Origin: Promerops cafer
Taxonomy: Eukaryota; Chordata; Aves; Passeriformes; Nectariniidae
Length of the DNA stretch: 64,000 bases
Reading direction: 5' to 3'
Assembly (NCBI GenBank): GCA_013398275.1
Contig: VZSE01002180.1
Span: forward strand, 1,915-65,914
Shown here: positions 48,481 through 62,350 of the stretch, one piece after another
Position numbering within the stretch: position 1 is the first letter of the stretch
Layout: every line of letters starts with the position of its first letter
Program-made: the position numbers and the translations under genes
The notes under the pieces: model-generated
Database searches by the model: none
Told to the model about the DNA's origin: nothing
Seen by the model: the letters and a program-made list of their open reading frames with translations, nothing else

Positions 48481-51400
48481 GTATGGTTCCACGTATCTCC
48501 TCTAAGCATGGGGGAGATTTATAACTCCATCAAAATAAGTACCCCAGGATAAAGGTCTCCAAACCCAAGCATGCTTCTAGAGATGTATGGGATAGCTGTT
48601 TCTTCCACCCTTTTTCTTCCACCCCAGCTGTTTCTTCTCCCCTTGCTGCTTCTACTTTTCCTCTTGTGCCAGTAGAGTGAGGAGGTTTAAGGAGATGGAC
48701 AATCTGAAAAACTAATCCCACAAGGAAAAGGAGGATATCTGTTTGGTTCCTCCACATACCTGGAGAAACCCCAGTGCTTCCTTGTATATGAGGGGCGGTG
48801 GGACCACCATTTTCAGCTCTGCAATCAGCTTAGTTGTATTGTCCTGGTGCTTTCCTTTAATTTTCATTGCTTTACTCCCTCCTAGGGACAGTCCTGTCAT
48901 TTTCTATGTGTCACCAAAAAATAGAGAGGCAGTTTCCAGAAGGCAAAAGACAGGTAGCATCAAATGACTTCAGAAAACAGATTTAGGATTTTTAGAGCAT
49001 GTGCAGTGATAGGAATCTTCTTCACCTGCTATTGGGAAGAAGATACTTCAGCAGCTGTGGATATAAATAGCAGTTATCGGGCAGTGAAAGGGAAACAAAG
49101 GCTTGGGTAATTACAAGAAGAAATGTCTAGGGGAAAATGATTTTTTTAAAGAGCAATTAAATCAGCTCCCATGCAGCTGGTGAAGGTAGGAGATGTTTGG
49201 CAGCATGGTACAGAACAGCCAGGTCTAAGAAAGGTCTTTCAGTAAAGGTCAGATAAGAGCAGGGGCCAGGAGCTTGTGTATATATCGGACAAAAAATCTG
49301 AAGTAAAGAAAGGTGATTGTGACTTTAATAACTAAGATGGGATTTCTCTGACTGAGGAACAAGATCCTGAACCTCTTTCAGCTAAGGGCTACTTTTTTCA
49401 CAAACAGCATTTTTCTTGTACCTTCACCTTCCAAAGATGGGCAGCAGATAATAGAAATGCATAATTTCTCTGATGATTGTACTTTCTCTTGATTTCTTAA
49501 TTTAAAAGAAAGCTCTTGGGAGTGACTTGAATGCCAACAGGCCTCTGCAAAGATCCTTGGCATCAGCAGACTTGTGCTCAGGATGAGGTTGGGAACAGGG
49601 CAGGGGGAAGGTGCAGTGGTGATAAGAGAGGTGTGCTGCTGCATCCTTTCAACAAAGGGGTCTTGAGTGGGCCAAAAAGAAGGTTCACATGAACAGGCAG
49701 AGGGCAGCGAAACCAGTGGAGTTACAACCATGACATCAATAAGAGGCCCAGGTTATTAATTCAGCATAAACCACATGACCAATCATTTGTCTGACTGTGT
49801 TCAGATTGACTGTGCTTACCTCAGTTCTACCCAACCTACCAGTTTTGACCCTATTGAAAAAGGGGACAGGAAATATTTTACTAGAAAAAGGAAAACCTGA
49901 AAGCACACAGCTCTCACTCAGGCAGCTGCAGCTCAGTTTATCATATGTGGGATTACATTTGGCTCACACAGTGCTCAGATAAATGGTGTGTGTTGCTTGA
50001 AATGTCAGCAAGGTCGCCCAAGGTGCTGGATGTGACTGGAAGGAGAGCTGATAGTGCAAAGCCAGGCTGTTACCTCTGCTGTTCCTGCTGCCTGGAGCGA
50101 TGGGTTTCTGTCTTTTGGCTGTGATTTGTTGCAGTGCACGTGCTGCTTTTCAGAGAACAAAATGGTAATGTGGCTGCATAGATTACTTATCTGCTAATAA
50201 ACCTCTCGCAGTGAAAATTCGGGGAGTGGAACACTGCTGATCATGTGAGAGTGAGCAAGCAAATGCAAATATCTCAGCCTGTATCAGTCTCTGGGAAAAA
50301 AATACATCCAGGGCCAACATAGTAGCAGAGTTGTTGGTCACTTAGCTCTGCCCTAGAACAGTTTACTCCCAGCTTTTTTTTGGTTTTAGTGACAATTAAG
50401 GACAAATTGCAGCTGCATCATGTGAGAAAGAATTACTTAACTGTGCTACAGTGTGTTTTGCATTAACTCTTGGGAGGCTGATGCTTAGTGGCCAAGACTC
50501 TGGTGTATTTTGAAGTCCCACAGTATGAGCAACATGAGGGAAATAAAGTTTCCCTGAGATCCAGCATGAAGGTTTAAGTCCTTAACAAAACTCTGCCCCT
50601 CCTCTCTGGCCCTGCCACACTTAACCTAACAGGGCGAAGACAAAAGCAGCAAATAACAATGAAATATACTCAATTCTTAAAAAGTAGATTTTTCAGAAGT
50701 GATGCTGGTACCTGGCTCTGGTCTGTGCTTGCCTCTTTGGAAAGCCAATCCAAATAATCCTGTTCCCCCTAGACAAAGGGCCCTGCCTGTTTTCTGTTGC
50801 CCATAGAGATGGACTTTTCTTGAGCTGGGGATGATTCCATCTGCAATGCCATGCCCTCAGCCTCACTACCTTGTGACTGGTCTGATGTGCACTGTGGAAA
50901 ATGATGGGGATCTCAGGGTTAAAACAAGTTAGGATCACGTTTTTTTTTAGTGAGGTAAACAATTCCAGGGCTGTGGTGCCTAGGAGAAGCTCTGCCTCTC
51001 TCCATTCTGAGTGCTCATGCAGCACTCAGGCCTGTCAGGCATTTTTCCCTTTCTGAACTAGACACTACTCTGTGAAAGAAAACTTAAAGAGCAGAAGGAA
51101 ATGCTGCATTTCTTGGTATAAAATTCTGTGGTAAAAGTTCTTACTGGTCTCACTGCATCTTGGGGTCTGCTATGAACTGGGCTTTTGAAGCCTCAGTTCT
51201 CGGTGCAGGAGGTTGGACCCTCAGTGGTGTAAAGGCTTCAAGCCAGAGAGCTTGGTCACTCACTCTTGCCCTTTGTTAACAGCCAGAGGCTGATGTTGGA
51301 GACATCCTAGTTTCCTTCTTTGGTTCCTGACTCCCAGACCTGTGGGGAGAGGTCAAATGTTGCTATATTTAGTGACATTTTTGTGTATGTTTGATTTGGA

Positions 51401-51587
51401 TTGGTATTGGTCCTTTTGGAGTACCTAACAGCTTCCACAAGCCCAAATTGTAGCCATGGTGTTTGTTGGTACCAGGCTGGCCCCAGCAGATACAAATCAG
51501 CTGACAAAGTTAACAGTCCACCTCCATCCCAGCTGAATTTTTCTGCAGAGTAGCTGTGAGATATAAATCTCTCTGTGGGGAGAAAAC

Positions 51588-52365
51588 CTCTTCTCTTCTC
51601 TTCTCTTCTCTTCTCTTCTCTTCTCTTCTCTTCTCTTCTCTTCTCTTCTCTTCTCTTCTCTTCTCTTCTCTTCTCTTCTCTTCTCTTCTCTTCTCTTCTC
51701 TTCTCTTCTCTTCTCTTCTCTTCTCTTCTCTTCTCTTCTCTTCTCTTCTCTTCTCTTCTCTTCTCTTCTCTTCTCTTCTCTTCTCTTCTCTTCTCTTCTC
51801 TTCTCTTCTCTTCTCTTCTCTTCTCTTCTCTTCTCTTCTCTTCTCTTCTCTTCTCTTCTCTTCTCTTCTCTTCTCTTCTCTTCTCTTCTCTTCTCTTCTC
51901 TTCTCTTCTCTTCTCTTCTCTTCTCTTCTCTTCTCTTCTCTTCTCTTCTCTTCTCTTCTCTTCTCTTCTCTTCTCTTCTCTTCTCTTCTCTTCTCTTCTC
52001 TTCTCTTCTCTTCTCTTCTCTTCTCTTCTCTTCTCTTCTCTTCTCTTCTCTTCTCTTCTCTTCTCTTCTCTTCTCTTCTCTTCTCTTCTCTTCTCTTCTC
52101 TTCTCTTCTCTTCTCTTCTCTTCTCTTCTCTTCTCTTCTCTTCTCTTCTCTTCTCTTCTCTTCTCTTCTCTTCTCTTCTCTTCTCTTCTCTTCTCTTCTC
52201 TTCTCTTCTCTTCTCTTCTCTTCTCTTCTCTTCTCTTCTCTTCTCTTCTCTTCTCTTCTCTTCTCTTCTCTTCTCTTCTCTTCTCTTCTCTTCTCTTCTC
52301 TTCTCTTCTCTTCTCTTCTCTTCTCTTCTCTTCTCTTCTCTTCTCTTCTCTTCTCTTCTCTTCTC
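51588..52365. repeat. Perfect (TTCTC)155 pentanucleotide microsatellite
   Basis: After CTC at 51588-51590, the unit TTCTC repeats without a single interruption from 51591 to 52365: 775 bases, 155 copies. One strand is pure pyrimidine and the other pure purine (GAGAA). The right flank (52,366-52,390) is a degenerate T/C-rich tail; the left flank is abrupt. Because 5 is not a multiple of 3 and the unit makes no stop codon, long frames with KRREE or SSLLF repeats stay open on both strands; these are not genes. The copy number may reflect one allele or an assembly estimate. Confidence 0.99.
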
Positions 52366-55300
52366 CTTTTTCTTTGTTTTCTCTTCTTTATGTGTGGTTT
52401 GCACCTCTGAGATTCCAAGGGAAGGCTGATCCAACCCCATCTAAGCACACAGCAGTGGGCAATGTATCTCTGTTCCTGGGGAGAGCACTGGGATCCAATG
52501 GCATGTGTTGATGCCTTGAGCCCCCCAAAAGCTGACCTCATGCAAGGTCAGGGTGCTTACCAAGAGCACCAGTAGAAGTCTCCTGCTCACAAGGTAACAT
52601 TATGGATTGTGCCCTGGATTCTTAAAGGCCTTTGATTGCTCTTCTTGCTGCTCATCAATGATATCAGTGAAGATTTTCTAAAGCTTCCAGCCTCCCCCAT
52701 GTACACATGCCCACATACCTGCCTTGAAGACATGGGGCCAGTCAACACCCACCACTACTGAGAGTAAGGACCCTCAGACAGACCACATCAGCACTTTGCA
52801 TACCGTGGTCCACCCTAACACCTGTTCTGAACACAAGTGGAAATCTGGAAGGCAAAAGAGGAAAGTATATCAAGGAAAATCAGAAATACCAGGAAAGCCT
52901 CAGGGGCTTTGTCAAGGAGTTCAGTTCCAATTTAGTATAAAATTCACAGAGCTGGATCACAGTTACACCATAGTGACGGACTGTGATTTTCCTGGGTCTG
53001 TTCGTCTGCCACCTCCTCTGGGCACAACCAAGTGAGAGGAGCTAATGAGGTCCAGACTGATCCAAGCTGGAAGGAACACACAGTCTGCTTCTCAGAAGGA
53101 TTAAGAATTAAAGAGCCACTGTCAGGTCCCATAAGTGTAAGCACGAGGTACAAAACCCAGCAGCCCTGAGCTGCTGAAGCTGAAAAAGCTCATTGCATTC
53201 TTCACAGTAGGACACAAAGGGCATCAGTCCAACAGCGTCTGCAGAACAAGACCTGGCACTGTGTCAGGAGGAGGGGCTCTGCCAGGCAGGTTCTTGCAAC
53301 AGGTTGAAAATGCAGTGATTGCCAGAGGTGGATTAGCATCTATTTACCCAGGGGACAACTTCAGCCTGAATGTCCTGGTGCCACACTCTTCTCGGTATGT
53401 ACAGCTTTGTTGTACTGACCCAGCTCAAAGTGTGTCTTGGAACAGCTCATCCCAAGTGCCCAGGCAGTAGCATGTCCCCCTGTAGGTAGCAGAGGAGCAG
53501 AGGTGTTTTGGAGAAGTTGTCCCAGCTGTGGTCCATGTGTGTCCTGAGTCACCCTGCTCTGAACCTGGAAATCTGAGTCACAGTCCCACTTCCCTGCTGG
53601 GCCACGGTCCCAGTTCCCTGTTGGGCCAGGAGGGTTTGAATCAGATCACAGCAGCATGAATCAGGACTGGAATGAGCCCTTCTCCTGAGTGTCAGGAGGC
53701 TCTGAATCAGGTAGTGAATGAGTCCTTTCCTTCCAGACATGGAGAACCTGAGTTAGGCTGATGCTCCTGCTCCAGAGCAGAGCGAGTTTACAGAGCGTGA
53801 TGGCGAGAGTCCCTGTCTGGCAGAACAAGAAGGGAAGCCATTGCATGGTTTGATTAAAAACTGCCAGAATGCTCTCATTCTCTGCCAATTTGTTGCAATA
53901 TCACAGGCCTTCTGAAGTGGAGATGAGAGAGCAGTACAAAGAGGAGTATTCTGGACCAGTAATGATGATTGTGTTGGAGAAAGGGTACTAAATAGGACAC
54001 TTGCAATCTCCTCACAGGGATGTCCTGATTCCAGAGGACATCCAGTAGTCTTCAGCCCACTACAGAGCCTCTTGCCTCACTGTGTGTAATGCAGCCAAGC
54101 ACAGTTTGTGTGGATTTTTACTTAGGTTTTGAGGATTCTTGCCTAAATGTGGGAGTTCCTGCGTGCTCAGCAAAGAATGGTCACCTACCAGTGAACTTGG
54201 AAAAAGACCAAATCCAGATGAGTAACAGTGCAGGAAAGGAGGCACCATCCATATTTTGTAGAATGACCACTGACATTATCCAAAGTCACCCAAGGGCACA
54301 GTGTTGCCAGGCCAGCTTCAGGCTCAACTTTTCATACTGCATTTGAAGCTTTATTTTGCTGACACAGGCGTTCTCCCTCCTGTCAGGGAATAAGGGATGC
54401 TTTCTTTGGCTTTACACATTTTTGCACGCATTCACTTTCATGCTTTGATTCATTGACTTGTTAGTGATGGGAGTCATGAGAGTGGGCTGCACGTGCTCTT
54501 CTGCACTCCTTATCTTCTTTATTATTGTCCTTGACACTAATAATGCTCTTGGGGTGGGATGGGGATGATTCATGTGACACATTTTATCATCTGAGAATGG
54601 AGTTTACAAGGTGTTTTTTCTTCTAAGCAGTCCTGTGGTAGCATCTCTCAAACTTTTGTTGTACCTAAGAGCTGCTGCAGTGGAGTATTGCTGTCGTGTG
54701 ACCCATCCAGGGAGATGTTTTGTTACTAGAGAAGATGGAGGCAGAAGGAAAAAATGGTTAAAGGTGTGGGCCAGGTCCATTTGTGCATGCAGCTCTCTGG
54801 TTTCAGAGAATGCATGGGACAGAACAACATGGACAGCCAGTCACTGCTGACAGCTGATCACTGGCAGACATGAGTGGATCAGCCAGGATTGCCTGAATAT
54901 TTTGTCTCCATCTTGGCAGCTGCAAATGTGACAGCTGGGTGCCTGCTCCCCACTTCCAGTGTCAAGGCAGAAGATATTGGATCACATTTGGAGAAGGAGA
55001 ATGGAGAATGGTGCTTCTTTAGTAGAAGACATGTTATGGTTGGAGACAAGACTGACTAATATCTGGCAGGAATGAAAGGATATTTTGAGCTATCTGTGTA
55101 ACCTTCTGTTTCCTTTACTCTTTTCCTACAATATTCTCCCCTTCTATTACTTGCAGCTGCTTTATGTTATATCTATTTCCGATCTGCTTTAGCAGCCCTG
55201 GGAATCCCTCTGCTGACTTGGAAGGGACTTCTCATCCAACTGTCTCTGGGGTTTGTAGGAGAATTGTCATGCTACGTTTGGGTCAACAGCAGTGATCAGA

Positions 55301-56739
55301 GCATGAGTACTGAAATAAAAATAAAATAATAACCAAGTGGCATCTGCCCCTAGAGGGGTTTCCCAGCTCCCATCACAGAAACAAGTTTGGTCTTGCAGTT
55401 AAGTCTGTACACCCAGGGACAAAGTGGCTGTGCCACAGCTTTTTTATGCCACATTTGGCATGTCACAGAGCATGCAGCTCCTCCAGCCCCGAGGAGCTGG
55501 TCTGGTGCTTCAAAAGCCCCAGAAGGGGTAGCTTATGTCCCTGTTGCTCACCTAATGCCAGGTTTATGCCTTATGATGTTCATTGCAGTGGCATTAAATG
55601 GCATGGAAACGTGCTCAGGAGCTGAGGCCAGACCGGAGCGTGGTGACCCAGACGCTGACTGATGGGAGCTTCGGCAGTGAGTGAAGGCACCCAGGGACTG
55701 AGCCATCTGAAAGGGTTCCATCATGGCAGAATAAAATAAAACAGATTTCTACCACTTTTTCCACCCACCAACCCTTTTCCAAGCAGTTACTGGTTGTGCC
55801 AGCAGTGGAATTAACAGCTCTTATTTAGGCTGCCCTCTAAAGACCCACTTGGTACATCTACTTAATTGCCAAGTTACAACAGGAGGCAATTTCGCAGTCT
55901 GGACCATGCGTTTGAATTTAACTGCAGTAGCCAACACTCAGGATTGCTTTTGTTTTGTTGTGGTCTTGTGGTATTGTCCAAGGGCAAAATGCTGGTAAGA
56001 AGAATAATAATCCCTCTAGTTTCCAAAGGGGTGGCTGGCAGGAGCGAAACAACAGTAGTTTGCATCCAAAGAATCCTGACACAGGAGGCTGGGAGGGGAG
56101 GAGAAATGGGATGTTGCTTGCATCTGAGCAATTTTTGCAGCTCTGACAATAGCTATGGGTCTGGAGGCTTTGGGGTGCTGCTCAAGGCCAGAAAGAAATT
56201 CCTGGCTCCTGCTGATGAACTGCACACCAGGCAACAGGTGGGAAGGATGGAGCAACTTAGCACCAGTTGTCATGATGGAGAGGAGACCAGCTCCTCCCCC
56301 CTTCTGAAGGGGCAGAAGCTCCAACCTGCAGGTCCAAGCTGTGGCTGTGGTCACCTTGGATTTGGTTCACTTTGATGTCTTGGCTAGCAGAGCACCACGC
56401 CGATGTGCTGCTGCCATGCCATGGGCCTTCCTGGAGTGTGGCCTGCCTGTGGGATGCTGTGGGGCTGTGACATGCCAGCCAGTGCCAGACCCACTCAGGT
56501 GCTGGGAATGGGGACAGGCTGCAGGCACCTCCCCAGGGAGAGGTGTCCTGGAGGTGTGGGTCCAGCCGGGAGAGGAGACGGCTCAGCCACGGGAGCAGTG
56601 GCTGTTCCTGTGTGTGGTTTGCTCCCTCTGCTCTCACAACCCCTTTGCTTTGGGAGGCAGAGCGTGTCTGCTAATGGCAAGCTGACAAGTGAATCAGTTT
56701 GTGCAGTCAGCAGTGCCGGGGGAAGGAAACAGGGATTTA
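52366..56739. other. Intergenic, no recognisable gene
   Basis: About 4.4 kb without a recognised exon or transposon. A 24-bp tandem pair lies at 53,580-53,627. The GC-rich 56.2-56.7 kb part has overlapping frames on both strands with no family match. Confidence 0.5.
53580..53627. repeat. 24-bp tandem duplication
   Basis: ACAGTCCCACTTCCCTGCTG plus four bases (53580-53603) is followed directly by a near-identical unit with A/G, C/G and C/T differences (53604-53627). It is an older duplication than the exact 30-bp pair at 37.5 kb. Confidence 0.85.
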
Positions 56740-57130
56740 TCCTCCCCCCGTTGCTTTAGACAATGCTTCCGCTTGCAGCCTGAGCTCCGGTTAAGGACAT
56801 TTATTGATTGCTTCTCTGGTTTACTACTGGCTGCCCAGGGAGCAAATAACAACATTTTAAATGAACAGGCTGAAATATGGCAAGGCGGGAGCTGACAGGC
56901 AGTGATTAAGCAGCTCTGATCCGGAGGAGGGTGAGAAACAAATGACAGTATATATAGATGTATGACGGCTAATATAGCAGGGGAGAGAATTAACTCGTTG
57001 TAGGAAGGTGGAAGATCTTTCCGCTACTCTTATTCTTGTCTGATGATTAAGCTGCTAAACTAGAGGTTGCCAGAGGGAGAAAATATCCCAAATAAATTTT
57101 TAAAAGGCTGCTGCCAGAATACGGTGTATC
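56740..57130. promoter_or_regulatory. Candidate conserved non-coding / enhancer segment
   Basis: Repeat-free DNA with closely packed TF-like words: TTTATTGATTGC, AACAACATTTTAAATGAAC, GTGATTAAGCAG, a TATATATAG run, ATGACGGCTAATATAG, GAATTAACTCG and TGATGATTAAGCTGC. It retains isolated CpG and has no coding frame of note. One of the better enhancer-like segments by texture, but conservation is untested. Confidence 0.35.
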
Positions 57131-60100
57131 TGTGTTCCCTCAGCACCCAGAGAAATGAGGGGCTGATTCAAATGCTGCTGAAGTCAATGGGAGAGTTTCC
57201 AGTGACATCTGTGGGTGTAGGTCTGACCTCCAAATTCTGAGAATGGTTTCATTGAGAAAAACACTTAATACATGGCATCCTTGAAAACTGGTCCCCAAAT
57301 TATTGTCATGAGAAGAAAGGAAGCATTGTTGGTGACCTTCTGTGTGCCACAGTAGCAAGCACCCTGGATCACAGACATGCAATTTGTATTACACACATTT
57401 ATATTATTTTGCTAATTTCAAGAGTTTAAGGAAGTAAAGCCACATTTTCCCCTCACCCCACTTCTGAACTGGCACATACAGGCTACGTTGGAGGGTCCAC
57501 TGAGTGGTGGTCTGTAAAGCATTTTGCTCAATGGGTCATTTGTGCTTAATGGTTCATTCCTTATAGTTAAAACAAATAACTTCTCAGGTGGAAGGAGTCC
57601 AGCTGCTGTTCTGCCCAGTACCATGTGCTACCACTCTGTCACCTCGAGCCCAGGTTCCCTAATCACATATGTCTGGTGCTGCAAGTGCATTATCTGCTGA
57701 TAAGAAATATTTGCATATGGCAGATCAATTTTTTTAAAATATATCTAGAACTTACATAAGAGGAAGTAAGTTCCTGGAAAATATTGGCAGAGAGCTGAGA
57801 GATAGCACAGTTCCTCTGACATCCGCCATCAGTGTTTAATCTCCCTCTATCACCATTTTTGTATTGCCATTTGCAATGGGCCTGAAAGGCATTTCAAAGG
57901 GCTCAGGGGGTAAAAGAGCTGACTGCAAGCTCCAAATCCATGGCTGAAGGTTACGGGCTGAGGTGGAGCCAGCAGTGGCAGGTCTGACAAATGGGTTGAA
58001 AGTCAGGTGCTCACGATGCCATTGCTTTGCTAGACACGAACTCAAAAGCCCTTGAAGGTCACTGGGTGAGTTTCATAGTAGGCTGATGGGAAAGGGTTTT
58101 CTGCAAATCAGGTTTTCACCAAATGCAATGTTACTGTAGAATCAAAGTCCTCTTTGTTTAACAAGGACAACAGGTTTATAAAGATCTTATCATTGCCAGA
58201 TATTACTGTTGTCTGCAAAAGCACACAGCAGGGTGCCTGAGAACACAGGAGGGACATTATATCATCTTAAAACCTGTAATTAAAAAATAGTTCTTGTTTG
58301 GAAAAAAAAACCAAGAGAATGTCAATTCTTCAATTTTTTGCAGGCAGGCAGAATTGAGAGATATCATGCAAGATGTCCATGTTATGTTGTGTCAGGCTGG
58401 ACTTTAAGAGAAAAAGGTTGAGAGAAAGCTCAAGAAAGGTGTATGTATGACTCAGCTTCTCAGAGTGTGTTTTCTGGGTGTCCCACAGAACCAAGTGGTT
58501 TCATCTGACAACACAAGCTGGCTTTGACTTTTGTCTCTGGGCATTGTCTTTTCTTCTCATTAAAATTAACTTTCCTCACGGACACTTTCTCCTGGTTGTC
58601 ATTGTGTGAGTTGTTTGACTTTCCTCAGGGAGAAGCAGCTGCAAGACCATATCATGTATACTCCATAACGTGGACTTCGGAGGAAAGTGGGAGGAAAAAG
58701 AGTTGCAGATTTGGAGAGATGCAAAAGACACATTTAAAGCTGTTAAGGAAATGGCAAGCTTTTTAAAACAAGGCATTTTTATGAATAAGAAAAGCTCATT
58801 AAGGCTTTTTAAACATTGCCAGCTCTAAGAAAGGGGCATTTTCATTTACCTTTGTGTGCGAGGGAAAACTTTTTGAGATTCTTGATATTTACATTGAGAA
58901 CAGGCTGTATCTTGTGAAGATCTGGAGAAAAACAACAGAACACTTCCTTTACTAAATGGAAGCATTGCCCCTGTGTAACCCAGGCCTGTGGGATGCAGGT
59001 GAGAGGAGATGCCCCAGGGCTGCATCAAATTAATCCCTTCATGATATGTGCTACCACAAGCTCATCTGGCTCCCTGATAGTGTGTGTTAAAGCTGAATTT
59101 GGCTATTGCAGCTCTACTCCAGGGACCTCCAAACACTTTGCTTTCTTATTAGATGAAGAGTACAGAGTCCTTATTTTGTGCAGAGATGGGGCTGAATTAT
59201 ATTGGAACTTTCCCTGGCTTTAAGAAATATAAACTGTAGACCTGAATGATGTAATTATGAGAGATCTTTGTTTCTGTGTACATAAGCATTCTAAAAGACA
59301 TAAATTTACTGAATAAACCCCTAATAAGCTGACTTTATAAAGCACCCTTCACTTTTCTTTTAGCATATAATCGATCATCATGTCCACATGGCCTTCATTG
59401 AGTAGAAAGTAATATTATAAACAAGCATGTTAGAAGGCTTTATATGAATAATAAAAGAACAGTAGAACACTAAGGGCAGAGCCAGCAGCAGTGCCTGGCC
59501 CCGTGCTGGCTGACTGCAGAGCCCTTGCCTGTGACAGTGCTGTGCTGGGCCCAAGTGACCCATCCAAGGTCAGACACAGTCTGGTCTGGCAGCAGCAAGA
59601 AGGGACACTGGCCCTGCTCCATCAGCTGAAGCTTTCCTATAGGTAATCACTTTTCTCTTGATTTCTTTGTTTGAATTTGCAAGAAACTGCCCTGCTAATG
59701 GAGAGATTCATTCCCCAGAGAAGGGCAGGGGCAGTCTCCCTGCCTGTGCACCAAATCCACACTGGTGTTCCTGGAGTTAGCATTTCCTCAGTGACAGGCC
59801 TGACTGGGAGGAGGAGGACTGGCAGAGAAGTGGAAAGACTAATTTCAGCAAGGAACATGGAAGAAGCCTTCCCAGTTCTGGGGTGTGAGTTTCTGAAATT
59901 GCCTCCTCCTTCCTCGTGAGCTCCTGGTGAGAGATGTGGAGGCAGCATGGTTCCTACAGAGGGATAACATCCGTTCCCTGCAGTGTCCCACGAGGTGACA
60001 GGGACATATGGGCACAGTGTACATGTGATCCTCCTGTTCTTGCAGCTCACAGCAGCATTGCCTCTGGGGAACATCCACCTCAGGGGGGAACTTTCTGTTG

Positions 60101-61919
60101 CTTTGTAAGTATGGACTGATGGCTGAGTGAGATTGTTTGTGGTGATTTGTTGTCCCCAAATAGAACTTTTAATGCAAGAAAACCCCATCCGTAACTGATG
60201 TCTGAATTCACAGCACATGACTCAGGCAGGCGAAGCTATACAGGTGATTCTGGAGATAAAACAAAGGCTGCATGGCCTTGGCACATGCCAAAGTGCCAAT
60301 GTGCCTTTTGGGGCATAAACCAGCCTTTCCTGTGCCTACCAAGATGTACAATGCAATGAAATGAGAAAGTGCTGCTGCTGGGAGAGCACTTTGCACAGTT
60401 CCTGCTCTCAGGCATCAGCCCCAACGCCACCGCACAGCCCAAGAACTGCCTGAGGAAGGGGAAGAGATTTAAACTGACACATTAAAGAGACCAAAATGAG
60501 AAGTTGTGGGTGCAATTGGGAATAAATGCTTCAGAGCTGCTAGAGCTTGTGCTCAAAAATAGCACAGAGGAGGGGGGTTTAAGCCCTGCACAGTATTTCC
60601 AAGTAGCCCTTTGGATAAATTGACACAAATTCCAGAGGGATTTTAACTACTAGGACAAGGATCCAGAGCCTCTGCTCTGCCTGTGCACAGGCTTTAACCA
60701 TGTAATGGAAAAAGCCTGATTTCAGTTCCACGGGGCAGGGACAGGAATTTGGGAAGGGAGCATGCTTATAATGTGCATGCTTGCACAAGCTTCATTAGGA
60801 TTACTTTTAGGAGTATTTATTGTACCTGGCCAAAAGAGTATGAGCAACACAAGCTCCCTTCAAATACAAGACTATATAGTTTTGTGAGAAATGACAAAAT
60901 AAATATGTACCTAGTGAAAGGCTCAGGAATAGGGTTAAGTTTTGTCTTTGCCTTGTTTTTCCTGTTAAATAAATAATATTGCGGTTAAAGCTTCATTTGC
61001 AGAGAAGTGTGGTCTTCTTTTCAAACCAACTTTAAGCTGCATCATGGGGAAAGCATCTCTTGGACTTCCCAAATGCTTCTCTTTTTGTGAGGTGGTGGTG
61101 GGGCACGAGCTAGGAAAGCAAAGCAGATGTTGTTGGGATTCAGTTTATTCCTGCTGACTTTCCCCAGCTCCTGTGCTGCAGCACAAAGCTGCTCTGCTTT
61201 GAACCGTGGGAAGGCACAAAGCTTCACTGAGCAGGTTTACTCCAAGGTCCTCAAGAGGTGAAAGAGGAATTTGTCCTTTTGCAGGCAAAACCCACTGCTT
61301 ACTCTGTATCCCCTACAGTTCCTTATCTGTAGTTAAATTCCTTACCAGGCTGTTCCATTACCCACAGCCTGTGCCCCTCAGCCCAGCGCTCCCCAGGTGC
61401 TGGTGCAGTCCCAGAATTCAGACTCCAGCACTGTCACATCTGTCATATGGTTTTGAGGCTGTCCTGTTTCTTTTGTCTGTGTTTCAAGGATAATGAGCCA
61501 AACACATTTCTGATGTCATTGGTTTAAATTTCTTCATTAATTCTAATTGCACTGAGTAGGGCAACAGGCTCTAATTGCATTGGGCATGGGAATAGGGGCT
61601 CTGGGCAGAGACATGGCAGCTTCCTGCTCTTGGAAGCCAAGGAAGGAAGGCTTTAGGTGGTAGTGACAAGGGGAAATCATTAGAGCTATCTTACATACAG
61701 GCATCCCCCAAGTAAGCTCAGAAGGTGACACAGTCTGGGGTGTTTATCAGATCAGAGCAAAGAGCAGAGTCTGCCCAGCCCATTCAGCCCCCATGGGCAG
61801 CTTGATAAGCTCAGTGCCAAGAAATGCAGCTGAGAGACCTGCCATAAAACTGGTACCAGTGAGATCAGGAGGACATCCTGACTGCGTGTGACTAACCAAG
61901 CAGGAAAGTAAAAACACCT
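57131..61919. other. Intergenic, no recognisable gene
   Basis: About 4.8 kb of average composition. A short direct repeat CTAATTGCA occurs at about 61,542 and 61,570. The 193-codon minus frame at 59,637-60,218 has no family signature. No confident repeats recognised. Confidence 0.5.
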
Positions 61920-62350
61920 CCTTAAGGCACGTAGGAATTAATGATGTCAATTTATGCATGACAGGTTTAATCCCAGAGAGACCTTTCCGAGTTTGTCCAT
62001 GTTATCCCATCAAGCCTGGGAAGGGAGCATCCTTCTTCCAGACCAGCACTGAACTCACCTTTCCAGTGCCTGTTTTTAGGCTCTTGCCTATCAGTGGCAG
62101 TTTTTGGATGGGGCTTGAATCATGGGGCCATTCCCGTGCCCTCCTTGTGTGAACGCTGCTGTCGCAGGCAGACAGCTGGTTTTACCTCTTCTGCGAAATT
62201 CTGTGAATTTTGGACCCTGTTCAAGACTGAACAAATCAACGGGGACTTTCCATTGTTTGCAGTGAGCTTTGGAGCAGCTGTTATTGTTCTTCATCATCTG
62301 CTGGAACATTTCTAATCGAGTTATTGTTGTCTCCTGAGGAAACTTTTAGA
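61920..62350. promoter_or_regulatory. Candidate conserved non-coding segment
   Basis: Repeat-free with TF-like words (GGAATTAATGATGTCAATTT, ATGCATGACAGGTTTAATCC) and retained CpG (TTTCCGAG, GAACGCTGCTGTCGC, AATCGAG). No coding or repeat signature. Visual call only. Confidence 0.22.

Larger units (their letters stand above)
45891..51587. other. Intergenic, no recognisable gene
   Basis: About 5.7 kb. The GC-richer part at 45.9-46.7 kb gives overlapping frames on both strands without family signatures. The only structure noted is a ~72-bp dispersed direct repeat at 47,896 and 48,410. Confidence 0.5.

Noticed and set aside
51307..52541. Long open frames (up to 377 codons) through the pentanucleotide array on both strands
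   Set aside because: They exist only because the 5-bp unit encodes no stop in these frames; there is no non-repeat protein domain.
55866..56375. 169-codon plus frame
   Set aside because: No homologue recognised, and an opposite-strand frame overlaps it; likely chance.
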